Shown here in pieces: positions 7,488-14,164 of a stretch of 14,164 nucleotides of DNA. Under the pieces are notes generated by a model, which was given only the letters and a program-made list of their open reading frames with translations, made no database searches and was not told the origin of the DNA. The stretch covers positions 1 to 14,164 of the forward strand of contig JBFHES010000108.1 in the NCBI GenBank assembly GCA_041584015.1, given 5' to 3'. How positions within the stretch are numbered: position 1 is the first letter of the stretch; every line of letters starts with the position of its first letter. Source of the DNA: JBFHES01 sp041584015 (GTDB taxonomy: Bacteria > Bacteroidota > Bacteroidia > Bacteroidales > M50B96). A program made the translations under genes and the position numbers.

Positions 7488-9812
7488 CTACTTGCGTTTT
7501 GCTCTAGGCTTTGTTTTTGGAGCCTCTTCAATGAGCTTCATGCAATCTTCAATAGTAAGTGTTGTTGGATCGGTTTTCTTCGGAATTTTATAATTCTTCT
7601 TTTTGTAGGAAATGTATGGTCCCCATCGTCCGTTCAACACGCTAACTTCTTCAGCTTCAAATATCCGAATTACTTTCTTTCGGTCGGCTTCACGCTTTTC
7701 CTCAATTAACACAACAGCTCTGTCGTGCTCAATTGTATACGGATCGTCCACATCTTTCTTTAATGAATAGAAAGCACCTTTGTGACGTAAATATGGTCCG
7801 AACCTTCCGTTGGCAACCACAATTACCTCTTCCTCGTAGGTACCTATCTCGCGAGGTAATGCAAAGAGTTGTAATGCATCTTCTAGCGAGATTGTCTCAA
7901 TGGACTGATCTTTACGCAGCGGTGCAAATTTTGGCTTTTCCTCATCTTCTGCTTCACCAATTTGCGCCATTGGTCCGTACCGTCCAATTCGCACAAGCAA
8001 TACTTTACCCGATTTAGGATCGATTCCTAATTCGCGCTGCCCTTTTTCTGCTTTTGAGTTTTCTTCGGTATAAACAACCTGTTTATGGAATGGTCGATAA
8101 AACTTATCAATCATTTTAGTCCAAACCATGCCGCCTTCTGCAATAACATCAAAATCCTTTTCAACCGATGCTGTAAAATTAAAATCTAAAATATCATCGA
8201 AGTGTTGAATTAAGAAATCATTCACCACGAGACCTATATCCGTTGGGAATAACTTAGATTTCTCAGCACCAAAAGTCTCAGTTTTAACTTCCTCTTTAAT
8301 ATCGCCATTGGTAAGCACCAGGTAATTATACTTTCGCTCGGTTCCTGGTCGGTCTTCCTTCACCACATATCCTCTATTTTGCACAGTAGATATTGTTGGT
8401 GCATAAGTAGATGGTCGTCCAATTCCCAGCTCTTCAAGCTTTTTAACTAAACTTGCTTCCGTAAACCTTGCCGGGCGTTGAGTAAATTTCTCATTCGCCT
8501 CTATGATGATGCGGTGCATTTCGTCACCGGCAAATACCGGAGGTAAGAGCGTATTGCCATTGGTATTGTCACCTTCATCATCAGACGACTCTAAATACAC
8601 TTTTAAGAAACCATCAAATATGAGTACTTCTCCGTTTGATGAGAATTTCTCCTTGCGATTAGATATATCGATAGATACAGTTGTCTTTTCAAGTTTAGCA
8701 TCACTCATCTGAGAAGCAATGGTTCTTTTCCAGATCAACTCATAAAGCTTCTGCTCCTGACGCGATCCATCAATTTCTTTATTGGCCATATATGTTGGAC
8801 GGATGGCCTCATGCGCCTCTTGAGCACCTTTAACCTTAGTCGTATATGATCTTACCTTTGAATACTCCTCTCCATATTCTTTAATGATCGCTGCTTTGGC
8901 AGCTCCAATGGCCATATTCGATAAGTTTACCGAGTCTGTTCTCATGTAAGTTATCAAACCCGCTTCGTACAGTTTCTGAGCAATGGTCATTGTTTGCGAT
9001 ACAGAATAACCTAATTTCCTACCAGCTTCCTGTTGCAACGTAGATGTTGTAAAAGGTGCCGCCGGACTTTTCTTTGCCGGTCGGGTAGCAACATCAGCAA
9101 CTTTAAACTCGGAATCACGACATCCGGCTAAGAATTCGCTTACCTCGTCCTTTGATTTGAATCGTTTGTTCAATTCAGACTTAAGCTGTTGTTGAGCACC
9201 TTGCTTATCGGTAAACTCGAACACAGCCGTTACACGGTAATTCGAAGCATGCTTGAAACTATTAACTTCACGTTCACGTTCCACAATTAATCGCACAGAA
9301 ACAGACTGAACACGACCAGCAGACAAAGATGGTTTTACCTTTTTCCATAGTAAGGGCGACAATTCAAAACCAACAAGGCGGTCTAAAACACGACGTGCCT
9401 GTTGCGCATTTACTAGATTAATATCAATTGCTCTTGGATTTTCAACGGCCTTTAGAATTGCATCCTTGGTAATCTCATGAAATACAATTCGCTTGGTGTT
9501 TGCAGGCTTTAGGTTCAATGTTTCCGCAAGATGCCAGGCAATGGCTTCTCCTTCGCGGTCCTCATCAGACGCCAACCAAACCATCTCGGCTTCCTTACTT
9601 AACTTCTTGAGTTCAGTTACAACCTTCTTTTTATCTGGAGATATTTCGTACTGTGGTTCGTAGTCTTTTTCAAGCTCGATACCAAGGTTCTTTTTAGCTA
9701 AATCGCGTATGTGACCAAAACTTGACTTGACCACAAACTCCTTACCCAGAAACTTCTCAATAGTTTTCGCCTTAGCAGGTGACTCAACGATCACCAGATT
9801 TTTATGTGCCAT
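7488..9812 (-). CDS. topA: DNA topoisomerase I (type IA)
   Basis: This type IA topoisomerase relaxes negative supercoils by cutting one strand through a 5'-phosphotyrosine. The N-terminal Toprim domain shows VESPAKAKTI with Glu10 and ASDEDREGEAI with Asp83, Asp85 and Glu87, which bind magnesium. The nucleophile is Tyr289 in GLITYMRTDSVNLS. The strand-binding LSAGRVQS block is at about residues 163-170, and the IGRPSTYAPTI motif follows in the second half. The C-terminus has no cysteine-rich zinc ribbons. It carries glycine/aromatic repeats instead (GRYGPM, GRFGPYL and GRWGPYI) and ends in a basic tail (KPRAKRK). The length of 774 is usual for such TopA proteins. The ATG at 9812 follows an AT-rich spacer, and a hairpin terminator lies after the stop, so it is probably transcribed alone. 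Confidence 0.98.
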   Translation of the reverse strand: MAHKNLVIVESPAKAKTIEKFLGKEFVVKSSFGHIRDLAKKNLGIELEKDYEPQYEISPDKKKVVTELKKLSKEAEMVWLASDEDREGEAIAWHLAETLNLKPANTKRIVFHEITKDAILKAVENPRAIDINLVNAQQARRVLDRLVGFELSPLLWKKVKPSLSAGRVQSVSVRLIVEREREVNSFKHASNYRVTAVFEFTDKQGAQQQLKSELNKRFKSKDEVSEFLAGCRDSEFKVADVATRPAKKSPAAPFTTSTLQQEAGRKLGYSVSQTMTIAQKLYEAGLITYMRTDSVNLSNMAIGAAKAAIIKEYGEEYSKVRSYTTKVKGAQEAHEAIRPTYMANKEIDGSRQEQKLYELIWKRTIASQMSDAKLEKTTVSIDISNRKEKFSSNGEVLIFDGFLKVYLESSDDEGDNTNGNTLLPPVFAGDEMHRIIIEANEKFTQRPARFTEASLVKKLEELGIGRPSTYAPTISTVQNRGYVVKEDRPGTERKYNYLVLTNGDIKEEVKTETFGAEKSKLFPTDIGLVVNDFLIQHFDDILDFNFTASVEKDFDVIAEGGMVWTKMIDKFYRPFHKQVVYTEENSKAEKGQRELGIDPKSGKVLLVRIGRYGPMAQIGEAEDEEKPKFAPLRKDQSIETISLEDALQLFALPREIGTYEEEVIVVANGRFGPYLRHKGAFYSLKKDVDDPYTIEHDRAVVLIEEKREADRKKVIRIFEAEEVSVLNGRWGPYISYKKKNYKIPKKTDPTTLTIEDCMKLIEEAPKTKPRAKRK

Positions 9813-9975
9813 ACTTGTAGTTTTGGAAGAATCTTTCTAAAAAAATTTGCACAAAGGAAACTAAATCTCGAACTAAGTTCCAAATTTTTATTTTCGAAAA
9901 ATATAAATAAGCACTACAGAGTTTGGATAAATATTTGGTCGCCACACCACTTAAGCTTCTGTTTTATCTGTTAAT

Positions 9976-9996
9976 AAAAATCAAAAATTGATTTTT
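9976..9996. repeat. AT-rich perfect hairpin upstream of topA
   Basis: AAAAATCAA (9976-9984) and TTGATTTTT (9988-9996) are exact reverse complements around an AAA loop, about 165 bp upstream of the topA start. It resembles a weak terminator but no gene ends here. It may be a regulatory palindrome or simply low-complexity DNA. Confidence 0.4.
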
Positions 9997-10224
9997 CGGC
10001 AATTTACTGACCTCCAAAATTGTATTCCTTTATATTATGGTGTCCTTTGCATTAAATTCACTTTACGCTTATTTAGAATCAACAGATGAATTCAAACGGC
10101 AATAAAACATAAACGAATTAACAAGACACCTGTGTTAAACAACATATTTAGATATTTAGATTTGTTCTATCAACACACAACTACCTGACTATCTGAAACA
10201 AGCAAAACCAAAATTCTGAAAAAC

Positions 10225-10238
10225 GTGACAAATGTCAC
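10225..10238. promoter_or_regulatory. Candidate CRP/FNR-family operator
   Basis: GTGACA (10225-10230) and TGTCAC (10233-10238) form a perfect palindrome with a 2-base centre. The half-site TGNGA/GTGAC type and the size resemble sites of the CRP/FNR superfamily, which commonly controls anaerobic respiration genes. The centre is about 100 bp upstream of the catalytic subunit start and about 50 bp upstream of a TATCTTTG -7-like box. The regulator itself is not in the window. Confidence 0.5.
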
Positions 10239-10263
10239 ATTATATGTTTTATAGCAATGATTA

Positions 10264-10274
10264 AGAACTGTTCT
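10264..10274. repeat. Short palindrome AGAAC-T-GTTCT
   Basis: AGAAC (10264-10268) and GTTCT (10270-10274) form an 11-bp odd palindrome between the GTGACA operator candidate and the promoter-like boxes of the reductase operon. Position suits a second operator, but five-base arms are short and may be chance. Confidence 0.3.
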
Positions 10275-10279
10275 AGATT

Positions 10280-10313
10280 TATCTTTGAAGTGACATATAT
10301 CAATTTATATTTG
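10280..10313 (+). promoter_or_regulatory. Candidate promoter(s) of the reductase operon
   Basis: Two boxes match TAnnTTTG: TATCTTTG (10280-10287) and TATATTTG (10306-10313). The TTTG at 10284-10287 stands 18 bp before the second box and could be its -33 element, giving a very short leader to the ATG at 10332. The first box would instead start near 10293, with the GTGACA palindrome centred about 61 bp upstream. The sequence alone cannot choose between them. Confidence 0.4.
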
Positions 10314-10331
10314 ATGTAAATCGTAAATAGC

Positions 10332-12572
10332 ATGAAGTCAAATCGTAGAGATTTTATAAAAGTATCGTCAGTTGGAGTTGGAAGCCTTGCACTTGCCAAA
10401 CCTGTTTTAGGATGGCTACCGGGATTTCTTAAAAATGAAGAACCGATTGATGACTCTAAAGCAACCAGATATCCAACCTATTGCGAAATCTGCTTTTGGA
10501 AATGTGCCGGATGGACCTACACCAACGACAAAGGCAAAATCTGGAAAATTATTGGTAATGAAGACGACCAACATAGCAACGGACGTTTTTGCCCACGCGG
10601 CACCGGTGGCGTTGGTATGTATTACGATCCGGATCGTTTAAAGACTCCACTCATTAGGGTGAATCGTCGTGGCAAACAAGAATTCCGAAAAGCAAGTTGG
10701 GACGAGGCTTTAAACCTTATCGCAGAGAAAATGCAGAAAATATCCAACAAGTATGGTCCTGAGCATATGGCATTATTCAGCCACGGTTCCGGGGGCAAAT
10801 TTCTTGGACACCTTTTAAAAGCTTATGGTTCTGATAACATTACTGCTCCATCATATGCACAATGTCGTGGTCCTCGTGAGGTTGCGTTTTATGCTACCTA
10901 CGGACGAGGTTTAGGTTCTCCCGAGCCAACCGACATTAGAGATACGCAGTGTTTGGTACTTATCGGATCGCACCTTGGTGAAAACATGCACAACGGCCAG
11001 GTGCAGGAAATGTCTGACGCCATTGATAAAGGAGCAACCATCATTACTGTTGATCCTCGATGTTCAACAGCGGCAACTAAGTCAAAGTATTGGCTGCCAA
11101 TTAAACCTTCAACTGATATTGCTTTATTGATGGCATGGATACATGTAATCATTGAAGAAGAACTATACGATAAAAAATACCTTGACAAATATGCTTTCGG
11201 CTTCGACGATCTGAAAGAACATGTGAAGAATATGACTCCAGAATGGGCATATGGCATAACTACTATTAAACCTGACGTAATTCGCAAGACTGCTCGTGAA
11301 ATGGGCAAGAATGCACCTTCTACAATTGTTCATCCAGGAAGACACGTTACCTGGTATGGAGACGATACACAGCGATTAAGGGCAGTAGCTATATTAAATG
11401 CATTACTAGGAAGCTATGGCCGACGAGGAGGCTTTTATATGCCAGAGAAATTATCTGTTCCAAAGTTTCCACATCCAAAATATCCGAAACCAACTAAGAA
11501 TTGGCGCGATGCATTTCCTGGTCAGTACAATCTGGTTGGAGAAACTTTATCATCAGGTATTTGTGATGCCTCTATCCCTTCAAATGAAAGAGATTGGTCG
11601 TTCAAGGGATGGATTGTAAATGGTACCAACTTAATTGAAACTCTGCCGGATAGGAAGAAAACCATTGAAGCCATTGAAAGCCTTGACTTGTTAGTGGTTA
11701 TTGATACCATGCCGATGGAGATCACCGGTTATGCTGATGTGATTCTTCCTGAATGCACCTACCTTGAACGGTACGATAACTTGCGTGTTTCGCAGCACCG
11801 AACTCCTCAAATTGCACTAAGAATGCCAGCTGCAGAACCAATGCACGACAGCAAACCTGACTGGTGGATTGCTCGTGAACTTGGCTTAAAATTAGGCTTA
11901 GACGATTATTTTAAATACGAGACCATAGAGGACGTGCTTGACTGGCAGCTCAAGCAAGTAGGCTCTTCGTTAGAAGAAATGCAGAAGGTTGGGGTTAAAA
12001 CCTATCCTCGCGAATACGACGATCTCTATATAGCAGAAGGTGAAGACATTGAGTTCAACACACCGACAGGTAAAATTGAGCTTTATTCAACGGCACTTGC
12101 CGATGAAGGATTTGATCCGATGCCCACCTTCACAAAACATCCGGAGCCCCCGTCAGGCTTTTACAGACTCATATACGGACGTGCTCCAATGCATACCTTC
12201 AGTCGTACGGCCAACAACCCTAACCTTACTGATCTAATGGACGAAAACAGTGTTTGGATCAACCCTAAGGTAGCCAACGAATGGGGCTTAAAAAAGGACC
12301 AATACATCTGGCTAAAAAACCAGGACGATGTGGTATCAACTTTTCCAATTAAAGTAAGAGTTACCGAAAGAATCAGATGGGACTCTATTTATATGGTACA
12401 TGGATTCGGGCATTCAAACAAGCGCCTGACAAGAGCTCATGGTCGCGGTGCCAGCGATACACAATTGATCACAAATGTAATGACTGACCCAATAATGGGA
12501 GGTACTGGAATGCGTGGCAACTTTGTAACATTTTTAACTGAAGAACCAGCAAAAGAGGAGGTTGAGTCATGA
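10332..12572 (+). CDS. Molybdopterin oxidoreductase catalytic subunit, PsrA/PhsA-like
   Basis: This is the catalytic subunit of a DMSO-reductase-superfamily complex, exported folded by the Tat pathway. The N-terminus has a twin-arginine motif (NRRDFIK, Arg5-Arg6) and a hydrophobic stretch to about residue 30. A [4Fe-4S] site follows, with Cys51, Cys54, Cys58 and Cys87 (CEICFWKC, then RFCPRG). Cys178 in SYAQCRGPRE is at the place expected for the molybdenum ligand, as in polysulfide reductase. Downstream are pterin-binding segments (LIGSHLGENMH, ITVDPRCS, GYADVILPECTYLERYDN) and the C-terminal cap domain. The length of 746 fits PsrA/PhsA. It overlaps the ferredoxin subunit by ATGA. The substrate is probably polysulfide, thiosulfate or a related sulfur anion, supported by the sulfur transporter gene downstream. 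Arsenate or another oxyanion is not excluded. Confidence 0.92.
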   Translation: MKSNRRDFIKVSSVGVGSLALAKPVLGWLPGFLKNEEPIDDSKATRYPTYCEICFWKCAGWTYTNDKGKIWKIIGNEDDQHSNGRFCPRGTGGVGMYYDPDRLKTPLIRVNRRGKQEFRKASWDEALNLIAEKMQKISNKYGPEHMALFSHGSGGKFLGHLLKAYGSDNITAPSYAQCRGPREVAFYATYGRGLGSPEPTDIRDTQCLVLIGSHLGENMHNGQVQEMSDAIDKGATIITVDPRCSTAATKSKYWLPIKPSTDIALLMAWIHVIIEEELYDKKYLDKYAFGFDDLKEHVKNMTPEWAYGITTIKPDVIRKTAREMGKNAPSTIVHPGRHVTWYGDDTQRLRAVAILNALLGSYGRRGGFYMPEKLSVPKFPHPKYPKPTKNWRDAFPGQYNLVGETLSSGICDASIPSNERDWSFKGWIVNGTNLIETLPDRKKTIEAIESLDLLVVIDTMPMEITGYADVILPECTYLERYDNLRVSQHRTPQIALRMPAAEPMHDSKPDWWIARELGLKLGLDDYFKYETIEDVLDWQLKQVGSSLEEMQKVGVKTYPREYDDLYIAEGEDIEFNTPTGKIELYSTALADEGFDPMPTFTKHPEPPSGFYRLIYGRAPMHTFSRTANNPNLTDLMDENSVWINPKVANEWGLKKDQYIWLKNQDDVVSTFPIKVRVTERIRWDSIYMVHGFGHSNKRLTRAHGRGASDTQLITNVMTDPIMGGTGMRGNFVTFLTEEPAKEEVES
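12556..12561 (+). promoter_or_regulatory. Strong Shine-Dalgarno before the ferredoxin subunit
   Basis: AGGAGG lies inside the last codons of the catalytic subunit gene, 7 bases before the ATG at 12569. It is a full anti-Shine-Dalgarno match, unusual beside the other starts in this window, which show none. It supports the start chosen and translation at the 4-bp overlap. Confidence 0.7.
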
Positions 12573-13102
12573 GATATGCAATGGCAATAGACACAAAAAA
12601 ATGTGTAGGCTGCAGCGACTGTGTTGTTGCATGCCAAACAGAAAATAATGTACCTGTAGGATACTGTCGCGATTGGATAGTTGAATCAGTTGACGGTACC
12701 TATCCAAACGTTGAAGTTGAATTACGCTCCGAACGTTGCAATCATTGCGAGAACTCACCATGTGTACGCTGCTGCCCAACCGGTGCCAGTCATTACGAAG
12801 AAGGTGGCATTGTTACGGTTCATCATAACGAATGTATTGGCTGCGGTGCCTGCATTCAGTCGTGCCCTTACGATGCACGTTTCTCTCATCCGGAAGGTTA
12901 TGTAGACAAATGTACCTTCTGTATCCATCGTGTTGAGAAAGGACAAAGCCCGGCATGTGTTTCTGTTTGTCCTACAAAGTGTATGTACTTTGGCGATCTT
13001 GACAACCCGGAAAGTGAGGTTTCTAAAATCATGAAAGTAAGAAAATGGAAAGTGCTTGCTCCAGAAGCGGGTACAAAGCCACAAATCTATTATTTAACTT
13101 AA
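12569..13102 (+). CDS. 4Fe-4S ferredoxin electron-transfer subunit, PsrB/PhsB-like
   Basis: This is the electron-transfer subunit that passes electrons from the membrane subunit to the molybdenum subunit. The 177-residue protein has sixteen cysteines in four clusters: Cys12/15/18/22 (CVGCSDCVVAC), Cys57/60/65/69 (CNHCENSPCVRCC), Cys89/92/95/99 (CIGCGACIQSC) and Cys115/118/130/134 (CTFC, then CVSVC). All four should hold [4Fe-4S] centres. It has no signal peptide and is expected to be carried across the membrane together with the Tat-exported catalytic subunit. Its ATG overlaps the preceding stop by four bases and is preceded by AGGAGG, so the two are translationally coupled. Its size matches PsrB/PhsB/NrfC-type subunits, not the larger ArrB or TtrB forms. 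Confidence 0.94.
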   Translation: MRYAMAIDTKKCVGCSDCVVACQTENNVPVGYCRDWIVESVDGTYPNVEVELRSERCNHCENSPCVRCCPTGASHYEEGGIVTVHHNECIGCGACIQSCPYDARFSHPEGYVDKCTFCIHRVEKGQSPACVSVCPTKCMYFGDLDNPESEVSKIMKVRKWKVLAPEAGTKPQIYYLT

Positions 13103-13120
13103 TTCTAACTAGCAAATAAA

Positions 13121-14062
13121 ATGAAGGAAGAATTATTCATAAGTGGTCGTGAGAACCTTAACATCGATCCTGTTCTACACATCTGGCATTGGCAAATCCC
13201 AACCTACTTATTTTTAGGAGGTCTGGCAGCCGGACTCTTATTCTTTGCAGCACTTTACACCATTTTGGGCAAAGAAAAAGAATACCCAACCGCTGTGCGC
13301 ATTGCTCCAATTATTGCACCTTTCGCAATTATTCTTGGTTTAATTGCACTCCTATTAGACTTAAAGCATAAACTGTTCTTTTGGCAATTATACACCACCA
13401 TCAGATTGGATAGTCCAATGTCGTGGGGTGCCTGGACACTAATGGCAGTAACACCTTTATCATTCTTGTGGTCGGCCATTCATATAAAAGCCATCTTCCC
13501 AAATTGGGATTGGAAATATCCACTCTTACAAAACATGGCAGACTGGGCTTACAAAAACAGAGTCATGTTTGCCTGGGCAATTATCATTCTAGCCATTATA
13601 CTTGGAGTTTATACAGGAATTCTATTATCGGCATTTAATGCACGTCCACTCTGGAACACGTCCTTATTAGGACCATTATTCCTGGTTTCAGGATTATCAA
13701 CAGGAGCAGCAACAATTATGTGGATGAGTAAAAATCCTGCTGAAAAAAAGATGTTCAGCAAGATCGACCTTATACTAATTGCTGTTGAGCTGTTTTTCAT
13801 TGTGCATTTATTCATGGGCTTTTTAGCAAGCTCTCAAGTTCAGATTGAAGCTGCCAACCTTTTCTTAGGAGGTCAGTTCACTATGCCGTTTTGGGTATTT
13901 GTTGTGGGCCTTGGTTTGATTATTCCTGCCCTTCTCGAAACCTTCGAACTGGCTGGCAAACATATTCCGGTTGCAATACCTGCAGCATTAATTATCCTTG
14001 GCGGTATCATCTTCAGGTTTATAATGGTTGATGCCGGACAAGTAACAAGATATTTATATTAA
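13121..14062 (+). CDS. NrfD/PsrC family quinol-interacting membrane subunit
   Basis: This is the membrane anchor of the complex, which exchanges electrons with the quinone pool. The 313-residue protein has eight predicted transmembrane helices at roughly residues 28-50, 60-80, 100-122, 147-170, 181-201, 214-236, 254-276 and 282-302. The HIWHWQIPTYLFLGGLAAG opening of helix 1, the SPMSWGAWTL start of helix 3 and the GLSTGAA segment in helix 5 are typical of the NrfD/PsrC family. The aromatic-rich DLKHKLFFWQLY loop after helix 2 is where related subunits bind quinol. It starts 18 bp after the ferredoxin subunit and is part of the same operon. No haem-ligating cytochrome-b pattern was seen. Longer than Thermus PsrC but within the range of NrfD-like proteins. 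Confidence 0.93.
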   Translation: MKEELFISGRENLNIDPVLHIWHWQIPTYLFLGGLAAGLLFFAALYTILGKEKEYPTAVRIAPIIAPFAIILGLIALLLDLKHKLFFWQLYTTIRLDSPMSWGAWTLMAVTPLSFLWSAIHIKAIFPNWDWKYPLLQNMADWAYKNRVMFAWAIIILAIILGVYTGILLSAFNARPLWNTSLLGPLFLVSGLSTGAATIMWMSKNPAEKKMFSKIDLILIAVELFFIVHLFMGFLASSQVQIEAANLFLGGQFTMPFWVFVVGLGLIIPALLETFELAGKHIPVAIPAALIILGGIIFRFIMVDAGQVTRYLY

Positions 14063-14075
14063 AAATATTATAACA

Positions 14076-14164
14076 ATGGTTGATAAAAGTAAAAAATACA
14101 TGAACCCTTACCTTGCAGGATTCCTGCTTGGTTTGACATTGTTAGCTGCCTTCTATTTTACAGG
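14076..14164 (+). CDS. YeeE/YedE family sulfur-compound transporter, N-terminus only (partial)
   Basis: An ATG at 14076, 13 bp after the membrane subunit gene, opens a frame that runs off the window after 29 codons. The visible protein starts MVDKSKKYMNPYLAGFLLG and continues into a hydrophobic helix (LTLLAAFYFTG). The NPYLAGFLLGLxLLAAF pattern is characteristic of the first helix of YeeE/YedE (TsuA-like) membrane proteins, which take up thiosulfate or related sulfur species. Short spacing and the same strand put it in the reductase operon, which strengthens a sulfur-based substrate. The call rests on a short stretch, so another polytopic membrane protein remains possible. Confidence 0.72.
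   Translation, partial: MVDKSKKYMNPYLAGFLLGLTLLAAFYFT

Larger units (their letters stand above)
9813..10331. other. 519-bp divergent AT-rich intergenic region
   Basis: This spacer lies between the divergent topA and the reductase operon and must hold promoters for both. I see no credible coding frame. It contains an AT-rich hairpin (9976-9996), an 8-bp tandem ATATTTAG repeated twice (10144-10159), a GTGACA/TGTCAC palindrome (10225-10238), an AGAAC-T-GTTCT palindrome (10264-10274) and TAnnTTTG boxes near the reductase start. No good TAnnTTTG match was found on the minus strand for topA. Confidence 0.8.

Noticed and set aside
7149..7709. A 186-residue plus-strand open frame across the 5' end of the ureohydrolase-like gene and the 3' end of topA
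   Set aside because: It lies antisense to two well-supported genes and spans the hairpin terminator between them. Its translation is low-complexity Phe/Ser/Leu/Asn-rich with no recognisable domain.
9976..9996. AAAAATCAA/TTGATTTTT hairpin as an intrinsic terminator
   Set aside because: No gene ends nearby on either strand and the stem contains a single GC pair, so it was listed only as a weak repeat.
10299..10315. ATCAA/TTGAT pair as an FNR box
   Set aside because: The FNR consensus is TTGAT-N4-ATCAA; here the half-sites are in the reverse order with a 7-base spacer.
12755..13084. A 109-residue minus-strand open frame inside the ferredoxin subunit gene
   Set aside because: It is antisense to a gene with sixteen correctly spaced cysteines; no independent start signal or family resemblance.
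1..14164. CRISPR array, tRNA, rRNA, insertion sequence or integration site
   Set aside because: No regularly spaced repeats, transposase frames, terminal inverted repeats or tRNA-like cloverleaf sequence were seen in any spacer.

Overview
The window looks like a chromosomal segment from a member of the Bacteroidota, most likely an anaerobic or facultative lineage of the Bacteroidales/Marinilabiliales type. The reasons are a complete porP-gldK-gldL-gldM-gldN block (core of the type IX secretion system, T9SS, unique to this phylum), a TopA with Bacteroidota-style glycine/aromatic C-terminal repeats, AT-rich spacers with TAnnTTTG promoter-like boxes, and mostly absent Shine-Dalgarno sequences. 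The genus-level idea is inference only.

Layout. Positions 1-93 hold the last 30 codons of an unidentified plus-strand gene that converges on gldN across a strong bidirectional hairpin terminator (113-145). From 162 to 9812 everything is on the minus strand. In transcription order this is topA (9812-7488), a hairpin terminator (7425-7458), a ureohydrolase-fold protein with degraded metal ligands (7378-6215), then the T9SS genes porP/sprF (6000-5059), gldK (5034-3658), gldL (3593-2769), gldM (2730-1072) and gldN (1061-162). The T9SS genes are spaced 10-64 bp apart and read as one operon. GldL and GldM form the proton-driven inner-membrane motor, GldK and GldN form the periplasmic/outer-membrane ring, and PorP/SprF is an outer-membrane barrel partner.

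A 519-bp AT-rich divergent spacer (9813-10331) separates this block from a plus-strand respiratory operon. The operon encodes a Tat-exported molybdopterin catalytic subunit of the PsrA/PhsA type (10332-12572), a four-cluster ferredoxin subunit (12569-13102, overlapping by 4 bp), an NrfD/PsrC eight-helix quinone-linked membrane anchor (13121-14062), and the first 29 codons of a probable YeeE/YedE sulfur-compound transporter cut by the window edge (14076-14164). Together they suggest a quinol-linked reductase for polysulfide, thiosulfate or a related sulfur compound, coupled to uptake of sulfur species. A GTGACA-N2-TGTCAC palindrome upstream is a plausible CRP/FNR-family operator.

No mobile element, CRISPR array, tRNA or rRNA was seen. 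I did not find a clearly undescribed system. The points most worth following up are the pseudoenzyme-like ureohydrolase inside the T9SS neighbourhood, including its start-codon puzzle, the sulfur-respiration operon with its transporter and operator, and a few small repeats and palindromes in the spacers.
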